64,000 bases of DNA from NCBI GenBank assembly GCA_032622095.1, contig CP136062.1, positions 228,238,578 through 228,302,577 of the forward strand, given 5' to 3'. The translations under genes and the position numbers were made by a program. Position 1 is the stretch's first letter. Each line of letters starts with the position of its first letter. This DNA is from Siphonodentalium dalli. Lineage: Eukaryota; Mollusca; Scaphopoda; Gadilida; Siphonodentaliidae. The notes below the pieces were generated by a model. The model did no database searches, was not told the origin of the DNA, and worked only from the letters and a program-made list of their open reading frames with translations. Shown here piece by piece: positions 40,143 through 50,760 of the stretch.

Positions 40143-42668
40143 GGGGGGGGGGGGGGGGGTTATGGTAAAATATAGTGAAAATTCTAATATTAATATTCAA
40201 GCCTGCAAATAGTGTGTCTGTCATATGCAGAACGAGGTCCCCCCATAGAGTGAATTTAGTGACTTTATCTCGAACGGCGGGATATTGTCACCAAATTCAG
40301 CCTCTGTGGACCTCATTCTGTTTTGGTCCCAACTTCTGGGAAATTTCTTATAATAGTCTCAGATATTTTTTATCATCATTTTTAGTTACTTTTCCCCTTC
40401 TGGGAAGTTTCTCTATTTCCTAATTTGCAGAAGATAAAATGCACAATCGAGGTGATTAATTGGTGAATTTTACCAACTTCAACTGGAGATTGAAGATCAA
40501 TCTGATCCTAGGTCTCCCATAGCAGTTGAGGCCCAAGCAGAATGTGGTTCCCAAAGGGTGAATTTTGTTATGCTAGCCCGCCATGTGGGAAATTGACAAA
40601 CTAAATATAAAAGAAGGAATAGAAAAGCTGCTGAGAAAACTAAATTCACACTCTGGGGACCTCATTCTGCTTAGCTAGCATCATCTTCTCTGGAGAGTGT
40701 ATTATCAAATTTCTATAGAAACTTCTTCGTATGCAATGTAGATTATATTTCTTATTTAGTTTAATTTCTCTATATCCCCAAATTGGCAGACGACACATTG
40801 CATAATCGAGGTTCCCAATGGGTGTACATCACAATATTCACCATTTGGAAACTTCAATCTGAGTCTATGTCTCCCATAGCAGAATGAGGTCCCCAGAGGG
40901 TGAATTTAGTTATGCTAGTCCGATATCCGGGATAACGCCACTATATTCACCCTCCGGGGGACCCAATTCTGCAAATGACAGGTACACTAAACTCACGCTT
41001 GCTATCATCACCGTTGACGTCATGAAGTCATTCGGCAACAACACCATAGACTAAAAATCCTTCCTTCATCTATGACAACACCCAGGTCGACGTAGCAATA
41101 CTTGACTTCTCAAAAGCTTTTTATATAGTGCCCCATCGTAAACTGCTCCACAAATTAGAACACTACGGTATCCATGGGAACCTGCTGGCTTAGCTGAGAT
41201 CTTTCCTGATGGACCGGAAGATGAGAGTGGTTGTAGATGGTAATTAAATCATCATAACGAGTACACGTCACGTTGGAATCTGGAGTACGACGTAGGGGGC
41301 CCCGAAACTGATCATTGTACAAGGATCAGTTTTAGGACCCCTATACTTTTCCTTTGCCACATCAATAATCTACCAGACAACATCCGCTCAAACGGAAGAC
41401 TACAGTAATGCTCTAAATAATCGACTCCTTAATCACAGCAGAATTATGGGTAACTTTTCAGGATTTAGTCGGAAATATGGCTTGTTGCCATTCATAGGAA
41501 AGCTCTCGGGGGAGCTTTCCGATGAATGGCAACAATCCATATTTCCGACTAAATCCTGAAAAGTTACCCATAATTCTGCTGTGGTTAAGGAGTCGATTAT
41601 TTAGAGCATTGCTGTACATGTATTCCGACGACTGACCTCTGTACAGGGAAATTCGATCTTTCAACGACCACCCGAAACTCCAAGAAGACCTTCAATCACT
41701 CGGTAAATGGACAAACACACGCGGAATGTCATTCAACACCATCACCATGACAACCAATAAATCGACAACCTTCTGCTATTCGCTAAATAATGACTTATTC
41801 ATGATTAAAGGACGTAGCTGAACACCCGTACATTGGAGTCATGATGTCCAATGATCTCCAATAACATGTAATGGAGCAAACACATCGGGAACATCACAAA
41901 CAAGCACCCTAAACTTCCTACAAGGAAACCTCAAACGCTGTTCACGAGAACTTAGGAAAACCAATTACATGTTCATCACACAAGTCAGATCCAACGTAGA
42001 CCATCTGGGACCCGTTCCACCAAAGCGACATCGACAAAGTAGAGCAGCAAGATTTATAAAACAGGACTGCAGAAGCACACAGGAGCGGTTACCGACTTTC
42101 TAGCAGATCACAAACAACCATCACTGGCAAAACGGAGAAACAACAAACATATTTCTGTACAAGGTGGCCCAGCAATCCCCGATCAAGTCTATACGAAACC
42201 CTGCATGAAGGGAACGCGCAACAAAACAACAACAAAATCCAACCGGTTACTAACTAAGTCAGATCCCGTCACACCTAATAAGGAACAATAGAAGGCGCTA
42301 CATACTATCACCGAACATCGACACCAAGGAGTACCAGAACGCGGATATGTATTAGAACAATCAGTGACGGGAACAAAATGGAAGAGGAGTTTTGGATTAC
42401 TGCGGTTGGGTGGAGGAACTGCGGAACGATTTGGACGCTAACATCTAGCGCACTCCTTCTCGTCGTGATAAACGCCTGTATTGGTTTATACGACGAACCA
42501 ATCCAGATCCAGAAGAAGCCACGTTTCCGAGAATTAGAACAAAGAGAACTGAAACGGAAAGAAGGGATCAGAAAGTGAGAATTGGCAGACCCGTATATAT
42601 GATCGATTACACCGGTACGGGTTTCCCAGAAAGCCTCTAGTTTTCGAGATACCCTGCATGACCGAGCC
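40143..42668 (+). repeat. Terminal macrosatellite unit 14, deleted and diverged
   Basis: 17 G. RT relic 40985-42352. It has a 5-base expansion in the CAA-rich stretch near 42222. It also lacks bases equivalent to 2385-2847 of unit 1 (463 bases, replaced by a single T) and has extra substitutions, for example gacggg for gacgtg near 42369 and an A-to-G in the basic tail near 42561. The deletion leaves only the C-terminal 66 codons of the open frame (42378-42578). Similarity stops at gaccgagcc, just where the next G run would begin. Confidence 0.93.
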
Positions 42669-42799
42669 CTTGTTCCAGTGGATCGAGAGGTCATTCCCAC
42701 GTAAGGCTATACGGCCCGCCGTGGACGATTTTTTCCCCTCAATTGTCACATAGCAAAAAACGCTCTTTTTCGTGTAAAAGTCCCAAAATTTCAGTATTT

Positions 42800-43090
42800 C
42801 CAATATCAGCGTTGGTTGTCACACAAATTCTGTCGGAAATGAATTTACTTTGTATCATTTGATAGTTATTTGGCGATACATAACGAATAAGAGATTAAAT
42901 AACACACTAGGCATTTTCGACTGAAAATCGGAAAACTGTCGAGTCAATGATCAAAATTTGTCACGGTTATTTGTCACGGTGGTTCAACAAACATTTACAA
43001 GCCGCGATCCAACTCAGTGAAGGTTTCTTTAACTCTGCTCCAAAAATCTGCCAAATTTCAGTATTTGCACCATTATGGTCGATTGTACCA
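42800..43090 (+). repeat. Old dispersed repeat, copy 1 (blocks X and Y)
   Basis: Two blocks recur in diverged form elsewhere: X (about 42848-42945, around gtatcatttga and ttttcgactgaaaat) and Y (about 42977-43090, around aacatttacaa and gcaccattatggtcg). At 47362-47625 the same blocks occur as Y then X. A weaker X-like stretch lies at about 46260-46400. The order swap fits a tandem X-Y-X-Y ancestor. Confidence 0.5.
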
Positions 43091-43394
43091 CAGGAGCTTG
43101 GAATTTGGTCAAAACCACTCTTTTATTGGCGGAACCACCACCCGGGACCAAAGGTCACGGAAGGAACGAAACAGAAAATTGTTGCCACCTATTTTGAACT
43201 CAACTGTATTCCTACAAAAAATATATTTTCACTAAAAACTTTTGGTACCTCTTACACCTTAGATGCCAATCTACAACATTCCATAGGTATATTTTTCCAG
43301 TTCTTCGAAAACCTCACTTTATTTCGGTAATGTATTGTAAATTCACCAACGAACACAAATCTGCGACACCTACATCACCCGTTCTAGAATCTGA
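43089..43394 (+). repeat. Left arm of a 306-base inverted repeat
   Basis: Nearly identical in reverse complement to 45939-46244; the boundaries cacaggagc and ctagaatctga match on both arms. Short open frames over both arms translate to the same peptide in opposite directions, which simply reflects the inverted repeat. Confidence 0.9.
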
Positions 43395-44678
43395 ATGACA
43401 AATGGCACAAAAACCATTTTTCCGGAATAACAAAGTCGGAACGAAATAAAATCGAAACCTAAATTTAAAGCCCGCGAAATTCAAAAATATTTGAAAGTGC
43501 GTGCGGTTTTCGAACTTAGGCGCCAGAAAACTTAAATCTGTTTATGTTTGCGTCATACTATGCTCATTTTTGAAGATCTAATCCTGATGTTTTGTGCATT
43601 TTCCTGAAAATTTCTGTATTTTTCTGTGTCTGCTGTTCTTCATTAGACTCAATGGTAATTTGTACATATATTTCATATTTAATTTATTTCTATTTATGGC
43701 ACGACCACCTGGTATTGTTTTTTTCTTCTTGTTTTATGTTCGTTATGTACAGGTAGGCCTATATGTACTACTTGACTTTGTAATGCTACTGGTTGCAATG
43801 ATTGGTCATACAGGGACCAACACTCTCTAGCTCCCTCTCTCTCTCATAGGAGCTTGTGTCGCGCTCCGTTGTATAGGCCTAAAATATCCATCATATAATA
43901 GTAATAGTAATCAACCAACTGATTACTGGTCGAATATCACGAAGTAGAAGAAAAAGATATATAGACTCACGGGGAGGCCTGGTATATATGCCTATGCATG
44001 AAGCGATTCCTTTGTGCGTTTTGGTGCAGATTCGTTGCCAGAATATCTTAATTATTTCCACATCAAATGCTGTTTTTTACTAGTTCTGACGAACAAATAT
44101 ATATATGTCTTAGTTGATGAGAGAAGACATTTTTCTTGAGTTAGGTAACGATATTGGCCATGCATATATAGAACGAGTGTTTAGTTTCGCGAAATTCAAA
44201 TTTGTCAATGTAGGGTACAAAAACTCGCCATTAATATGCCAAATACAGTAACAAAATGTAATAAGATTCTTTAATGTAAGAGCACAAAATTAACCTGCGT
44301 ATTCTTCACAGTATACGTTTTATTTGTGCGTTTGCAAGTTGTATATAATACAAACTGGTTTACCGAATAACTAGTTTATAAATTTGAGTTAGTGATAAAC
44401 TCGCTAACATACATTTTATTTAATAAGCAACTATAAGTATTGTCAACTGTACCGGTACCAGGATCTATAAATAGTATACGTCACTCGTGACTCGTGTGTC
44501 GTAACGAATCAGCACCAAAACTCTCAAAGAATGGCTTTATGCATATGATTATATAGCCTGTGCTCATGAATTGGAAATTCAATTTTTAAATTCAAGACAG
44601 CTAGCCACCATCGGCATTGTTTTAATCAAAATCAAAAATACCAAAAAAATATTAAAAACATTACTTAATGTAACTTTC
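43395..44678. other. Unassigned AT-rich spacer
   Basis: No gene recognised. It contains a short CT microsatellite (about 43831-43848) and a small hairpin, gtaatca with tgattac, near 43908-43927. A TATA-like tataaata at about 44466 has nothing convincing downstream. Confidence 0.5.
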
Positions 44679-45157
44679 GCTAATGGGGTCACTGTCACAA
44701 GGCTCCGCGATCCGATCACATTCGTAGCCAGGTTTTTTAATCGATCACAAATGTAGCCAGCTTTTCTATGGCGATCACATTTGTAGCCAGCTTTTCATAT
44801 TCAGGCGAGCCTCAATGAACACGATCAGGTTAATCTAATTTTTCTGAGTTGATGGATGAAAACAACTTGAATTTAGTTTTGATATAAGTTCATTTATAAC
44901 CTGATGTCTCGGATCAATGTCGTTGGAATGCTCGAATTATATTCCAATATAAGTTGATAAACGAAGTCAGTTTTGGAGCATGACGTCGACATTTTAGTCA
45001 CGAACGTGATGACGTCATATTTCGGGCAATATAAACCACGAATTAGAAAAGCTGACTACGAATGTGATCGCCGGTGAAATAAGCTGGCTACACTGGCTAC
45101 GAATGTGACCGTCACTGACCGGAGTCTTGTGACAATGACCCCATCGGCGTAACTTTC
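44670..45157. mobile_element. 470-base MITE with 9-base target duplication, MULE-like
   Basis: The element spans 44679-45148 and is flanked by perfect 9-base direct repeats gtaactttc (44670-44678 and 45149-45157). Its terminal inverted repeats start gctaatggggtca on the left and gccgatggggtca on the right (read inwards), and match at 25 of 29 positions. Inside, further inverted motifs containing gatcaca and gtagccag extend the similarity between the two halves. There is no transposase, so it is non-autonomous. Nine-base duplications are characteristic of Mutator-like elements; superfamily is inferred from that alone. It is nested within the larger inverted repeat. Confidence 0.75.
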
Positions 45158-45164
45158 ATGGTCG

Positions 45165-45860
45165 ATGAAACGAGTGGCTGAAATCCGACGGCGGCCATGT
45201 TTCTATGACTAATTACACGACGATCGCACCAATGTTACAGTCTCTAGCAATGATTCGTTCTCATTTTGATACCAATGTCATGACCCATGAACAATTTAAC
45301 GATGATCGGTTCATCGACATAGGCCTAGGCTCTAGACAGTGTTATTGATTTAATTATATATGCGGTGTTGTCGCTGAAATCCGACGGCGGCCATGTTTCT
45401 TTGAGAATTCACAGCAAAATGACTCGTTCCCATCTATATGTCAATGTCAACCTCCGTGACAAATTTAATTATGATCGGACCAACACTGCGACCTCTTGCC
45501 CACGGTGCTAAATGATGCAATTTTGAAATCCAAGATGGCTGTTGGCGGCCATTTTTTTCATGCAAATAAGCCCAAAATGACTCGGTGTCTTCTATATACC
45601 AATGTCATGATCGATGAACAATTTCGTGATGATATAGGAGCATCGACACAGGCTCTAGGCTGTGTAATTGATTAAGATTTATCTAGTATTATCACTTAAA
45701 TCCACGATGGCTGCAAGTGGCCATGTTTTTATGCAAATGAGCCCAAAATAATACGTTCCCATCTAGACGCCAATGTTATCATCCATCAAAAAGTTCATGA
45801 TGATCAGTGCATCGGTACGGTCATGTAATAAACATGTAATCAGCAGCTATGTTCGAAATT
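45165..45860 (+). repeat. Four diverged 150-195-base tandem repeats
   Basis: A phrase like aaatccgacggcggccatg recurs at about 45181, 45376, 45526 and 45698, each followed by versions of a gactcgttcccatctata motif, then a gatgaacaattt motif and a catcgacataggctctag motif. Spacing is irregular and divergence high, so the expansion is old. Similar GGCGGCCAT-containing interspersed repeats are common in invertebrate genomes, but I cannot name this family. Confidence 0.6.
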
Positions 45861-45938
45861 ATAAACGGTACTTTCATGCTATCCGTCTCCGGATCATAGT
45901 TTTAAAGTTTCCGCATATTTTGGTACCAGTTCCGCTAC

Positions 45939-46244
45939 TCAGATTCTAGAACGGGTGATGTAGGTGTCGCAGATTTGTGTTCGTTGGTGAATTTACAATA
46001 CATTACCGAAATAAAGTGAGGTTTTCGAAGAACTGGAAAAATATACCTATGGAATGTTGTAGATTGGCATCTAAGGTGTAAGAGGTACCAAAAGTTTTTG
46101 GTGAAAATATATTTTTTGTAGGAATACAGTTGAGTTCAAAATAGATGGCAACAATTTTCTGTTTCGTTCCTTCCGTGACCTTTGGTCCCGGGTGGTGGTT
46201 CCGCCAATAAAAGAGTGGTTTTGACCAAATTCCAAGCTCCTGTG
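45939..46244 (-). repeat. Right arm of the 306-base inverted repeat
   Basis: Reverse complement of 43089-43394 with few differences. Together the arms span 3156 bases, with a 2544-base interior containing the MITE and the ~170-base repeats. No transposase is seen inside. It may be a foldback-type element or two opposite insertions of one repeat. Confidence 0.9.
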
Positions 46245-46474
46245 ATTGTACGTAATGCAAAATCTAAACACAATTAATTTAATTAGTATTATTTAAAAGC
46301 TAATAGACGACACATATACAAAAAAACGCATCATATATTAAGCATCTTCGAAATTTTCAACTAAAAATAGGAAAAATAACTAAAACATCGATTTGAAAAA
46401 AAACCGGAACGTATTAACATAATGTTATTGGTTCGTCCGTCTAGCCGTCCGTCCGTCTGTCTGGACGCTCTCAC

Positions 46475-46776
46475 CAGAGGGCACTTGTGGGGTGCGATGA
46501 AATTAACATTTTTTTTCCTAACTGTTTTATTCCACAAACATCTCCGTTATTTAGTCGATATAACATTTCTCAGATTATGTGTTTTTTCTGAAATACGTAT
46601 TTAGAGAAAAAAAATATTTAGAAAAACGTAATATTAACGAAATAACGGAGATGTTTGTAAAACAGTTTATAACACCACTATTGACCGCTCTTTAAAATTG
46701 GATTTTCCGTACGTTACTTGTGGGGTGCACAACCACAAGTCACGCAAACAAAAGATCGCACCTCACAAGTACCCTG
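46475..46776. mobile_element. 302-base palindromic MITE with CAGRG ends, possibly hAT-like
   Basis: The ends are cagagggcacttgtgggg and, read inwards from the right, cagggtacttgtgagg. Both continue into gtgcgat. A second internal inverted repeat (about 46520-46552 against 46640-46668, arm core acaaacatctccgttattt) makes the element largely palindromic. hAT elements often begin CAGGG, but I see no clean 8-base duplication next to the ends, so superfamily is uncertain. A GTCC-rich repeat lies on both sides (46439-46460 and 46790-46801), as if one repeat had been split. Confidence 0.5.
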
Positions 46777-46789
46777 TCGTGCGTATATA

Positions 46790-47275
46790 GCCGTCCGTCC
46801 GTTCGTTTCTTTCGTTTCCGGGTGATAACTTTATTAAGTCTGAACTGAATGGATTGAAATGTGGTATGTGGGTTTACTAGCAAAAATACAGGTCAAGATC
46901 GAATTTGCATGGGTTCCGCCCGCCAATTTTTGCCGGAGTTATGGTCCTTGTCGACTTAGAATTTGCCGATTATTTTTTTTTCTGGGTGATAACTTTAGTT
47001 TTAGTTATGTGATTGTTTTCAAATTCGGTATATGAATTACTCATATGAAAATACAAGCACGTTCGAGTAGGGGTTCCGTCCGCCTATTTTAACCGGAGGT
47101 ACGGTCCTTGTTGACTTATAATTTGACGACTATATTTGGTTTCCGTGTGATAGCTTTAGTTATAGTTATGTTTGTTTTAAAATTTCGTACATATATTACT
47201 CGCTATGGCCCTTTGTTGAAATTACCACGGGCGTATTTTGCCACGCTCTAGCGATGCTCTTGTTTAAATTTCTTA
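46790..47275 (+). repeat. Three diverged ~160-base tandem repeats after a GTCC run
   Basis: A gtccgtccgt microsatellite leads into three degenerate copies beginning tttccgggtgataacttta (about 46815), tttctgggtgataacttta (about 46978) and tttccgtgtgatagcttta (about 47140). The first two also share a block ending with a ggtccttg motif. The third copy runs into cacgggcgtattttgccacg. It resembles a type of dispersed repeat I recall from invertebrate genomes; the family name is unknown to me. Confidence 0.6.
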
Positions 47276-47361
47276 CGGAAACTCAAATATCGTTTTCTCC
47301 AGAAATACATGGACGTCTGCTGCGAGTCAAAGCTCATCATTTATTAGGTTTATTCTTGAGT

Positions 47362-47625
47362 TCGATGAACATTTACAAACTGCGATAATCTCCTTACTCG
47401 ACTTTCGGTGACTGTTTCTTTAACCCTACCCAAACATTTCCACAATTGTCAGTTTTAGCACCATTATCGTCGCTTGTAAAACTCTGGTAAAAATATATGC
47501 AAAGTTAAAATAGTTTGAATCATTTGAGTGTTATTTGAATATCATTAACGGCATACTTGATTAAATAATGATGCCGTAGACATATCACACATTTTTGACC
47601 GAAAATAGGGAAAATTTACGAAAAC
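47362..47625 (+). repeat. Old dispersed repeat, copy 2 (blocks Y then X)
   Basis: Diverged relative of 42800-43090 with the two blocks in the opposite order: aacatttacaaactgcg near 47370, caccattatcgtcg near 47460, then aatcatttgagtgttattt near 47517 and ttttgaccgaaaatag near 47593. Confidence 0.5.
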
Positions 47626-47639
47626 TCGATTAACAAAAT

Positions 47640-48499
47640 CCATTAACAGATGCATCACTTCTGCACAGGATATAACCTCATATAGGAAACTTTATTTATG
47701 GCTGCCATATTGGAAGCCATCTTCAATAAATAAAGGTCCCGTGGCTGTAGAGTGGCATTGAGCTTGGATTCAGAGCTTCGTTATTTCCAATATAGAGACG
47801 AATAATATCTGAGCTATTGTATGTCAATGTAAGCCAGGCATAGACCAAATTTTATCAATGCATGGTCCGATTGTGTTGAGTATATACGTCCATATGATTG
47901 ATCCTCCAACGCTAAACAAATTTGTGCACTAATATGCCTAAAGTAAATTTTTAGATGGAAAAATATCTTAATATTTCTTAACAATTCGAGCTCTGGGTGG
48001 TTTATTGATACGATTGTTTGAAAAAAAAAGTATATTTTTTGCCAAAAATATTTTTGTTTTTCGGGGTCGCGACAATCGTAATTTTTAATTCGCCCACCCG
48101 TACAATATGCACTAGGTACAAACACATACGAAAATACCGTCCATGCAATGTCAACTTATTTTTCCCGAAATCCGTACCAGCCTAAATGGCCTGTGTATTC
48201 TGTATTGTATTAGGGACCTCTCGCATGTGAATCCCTATTGCGATTTATTACTGGGGAGATCAATCGGGGATTATTAGAGGGAAACTGATAGGCGAAACTT
48301 CGATTATCTGTGTGATTAAATTTATATTACCATCAAGAAACAAGAATAGCTTTGGCAATATATCAGGGCGTTTGACATGAGCGTTGGGATATTATGTAGT
48401 TTTCATTGACGTCTCGCTTGCGATTGATAGTCATTTTAACAGCCCTCGCCCCCTGTGGTAACGATCGAACATCCATATTAATCCTTGAAATTCAGAATA
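47640..48499. other. Unassigned spacer
   Basis: No gene, RNA or repeat recognised. A 103-codon minus-strand frame (47814-48125) has low-complexity, AT-driven composition and no recognisable motif, so I do not call it. Confidence 0.5.
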
Positions 48500-50417
48500 G
48501 GAAATGTTCAGATAATAAGTTTAACTCTTTCTATACTAAAGCAACATTGGATGAGTAGCTATCCCATATAGGAAATGTTCAGATAATAAGTTAACACTTT
48601 CTATACTAAAGCATCACTGATGAGTAGTTATCCCATAGGAAATGTTCAGATAATAAGTTTAACTCTTTCTATACTAAAGCAACATTGGGTGAGTAGCTAT
48701 TCCATGTAGGAAATGTTCAGATAATAAGTTAACACTTTCTATACTAAAGCATCAATGATGAAGAGTTATCCCACTTTCTATATAATACTAAAGCATCATT
48801 GAAGAGTAGTTATCCCAAGAGGAAATGTTCAAATAATAAGTTTAACTCTTTCTATACTAAAGCATCAATGATGAACAGTTATCCCATATGGAATGTTCAG
48901 ATCTTAAGTTTAACCCTTTCTATACTAAAGCAACATTGGGTGAGTAGCTATCCCATATAGGAAATGTTCAGATAATAAGTTAACACTTTCTATACTAAAG
49001 CATCACTGATGAGTAGTTATCCCATAGGAAATGTTCAGATAATAAGTTTAACTCTTTCTATACTAAAGCAACATTGGGTGAGTAGCTATTCCATGTAGGA
49101 AATGTTCAGATAATAAGTTAACACTTTCTATACTAAAGCATCAATGATGAAGAGTTATCCCACTTTCTATATAATACTAAAGCATCATTGAAGAGTAGTT
49201 ATCCCAAGAGGAAATGTTCAAATAATAAGTTTAACTCTTTCTATACTAAAGCATCAATGATGAACAGTTATCCCATATGGAATGTTCAGATCTTAAGTTT
49301 AACCCTTTCTATACTAAAGCAACATTGGGTGAGTAGCTATCCCATATAGGAAATGTTCAGATAATAAGTTAACACTTTCTATACTAAAGCATCACTGATG
49401 AGTAGTTATCCCATAGGAAATGTTCAGATAATAAGTTTAACTCTTTCTATACTAAAGCAACATTGGGTGAGTAGCTATTCCATGTAGGAAATGTTCAGAT
49501 AATAAGTTAACACTTTCTATACTAAAGCATCAATGATGAAGAGTTATCCCACTTTCTATATAATACTAAAGCATCATTGATGAGTAGTTATCCCAAGAGG
49601 AAATGTTCAAATAATAAGTTTAACTCTTTCTATACTAAAGCATCAATGATGAACAGTTATCCCATATGGAATGTTCAGATCTTAAGTTTAACCCTTTCTA
49701 TACTAAAGCAACATTGGGTGAGTAGCTATTCCATGTAGGAAATGTTCAGATAATAAGTTAACACTTTCTATATAATACTAAAGCATCATTAACGAGAAGT
49801 TATCCCATAGGAAATGTTCAGATAATAAGTTTAACTCTTTCTATACTAAAGCAACATTGGGTGAGTAGCTATTCCATGTAGGAAATGTTCAGATAATAAG
49901 TTAACACTTTCTATATAATACTAAAGCATCATTGACGAGAAGTTATCCCATAGGAAATGTTCAGATAATAAGTTTAACCCTTTCTATACTAAAGCATCAA
50001 TGATGAACAGTTATCCCATATGGAATGTTCAGATCTTAAGTTTAACCCCTTCTATACTAAAGCTTCATTGGTGAGTAGTTATCCCATATGAAATGTTCAG
50101 ATAATAAGTTTAATCCGTTCTATATTAAACCATCATTGATGAGTAGTTATCCCACAGGAAATGTTCAGATAATAAGTTTAATCCGTTCTATATTAAACCA
50201 TCATTGATGAGTAGTTATCCCATAAGAAATGTTCAGATAATAAGTTTAATCCGTTCTATATTAAACCATCATTGATGAGTAGTTATCCCATAAGAAATGT
50301 TCAGATAATAAGTTTAATCCGTTCTATATTAAACCATCATTGATGAGTAGTTATCCCAATGGAAATGTTCAGATAATATATAGGTCGTTTTGTTGAACTA
50401 ATTATCTAAACATTTCC
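48500..50417 (+). repeat. 67-71-base minisatellite with 389-base higher-order repeat
   Basis: Monomers of 67-71 bases begin ggaaatgttcagataataag and include tctatactaaagca and gtagttatccca. Variants with catcaatgatgaacagtt recur at 48871, 49260 and 49649 (389 apart), then at 50003 (354 apart). The final monomers, from about 50100, are a younger uniform 67-68-base block with atccgttctatattaaacc. The array ends in a hairpin at 50361-50417: the monomer start, then 23 bases, then its inverted copy attatctaaacatttcc. Confidence 0.93.
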
Positions 50418-50650
50418 CTCAATAAATAGGGCTCCTTCTACACTTTTATTTGTCTATCGTCTGCTTGTATCACCTTAACATCCCTCCAAATAAATACTAG
50501 ACCATTCCGATGTACACTTATTAACTGACTGGGACTATCCATTTAGTAGAGAAAGTGTCAAAAAGTATTGTCTCAGCTTTCGCCTCAATCGATTCGACAT
50601 TTGTTTCGCAGCGTTATCAAGTAGGACCAATGCCCAGAATGAACGTGTTC
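50418..50650. other. Unassigned spacer
   Basis: AT-rich sequence with nothing recognised. Confidence 0.4.
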
Positions 50651-50757
50651 TTCGTAATATATATACATTATTGTTGGATCATGTTATTCGTAATATATAT
50701 ACATTATTGTTGGATCATGTTATTCGTAATATATATACATTATTGTTGGATCATGCC
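50651..50757 (+). repeat. 36-base tandem repeat, three copies
   Basis: Copies start at 50651, 50687 and 50723 with ttcgtaatatatatacatta, each ending ttgttggatcatg. They are essentially identical, so recent. The period is a multiple of three, which keeps two frames open across it. Confidence 0.9.
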
Positions 50758-50760
50758 ACG

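Larger units (their letters stand above)
1..42668 (+). repeat. Macrosatellite array, ~2985-base unit, head to tail
   Basis: Near-identical units of 2984-2987 bases follow one another in one orientation: a partial unit at the left edge, eight complete units, two partial units around an assembly gap, four complete units and a truncated terminal unit. The G run differs in length (15-18); the remaining 2969 bases have the same length in all twelve complete units, and I saw only a handful of base differences. This implies recent amplification or continuing homogenisation by unequal exchange or gene conversion. The unit contains a dead reverse-transcriptase region with the same stops in every copy, so the retroelement was already inactive when amplification began. 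The left end lies outside the window. Confidence 0.97.

Noticed and set aside
42947-43330. 127-codon frame with a mirror image at 46003-46260
   Set aside because: The shared peptide is explained by the DNA-level 306-base inverted repeat. No domain is recognised, and the frames start at different points.
44455-44520. TATA-like promoter
   Set aside because: A single tataaata in AT-rich DNA without a supported transcript or frame downstream.
48500-50360. CRISPR-like regular spacing
   Set aside because: The whole 67-71-base monomer is conserved and there are no unique spacers. The context is eukaryotic.
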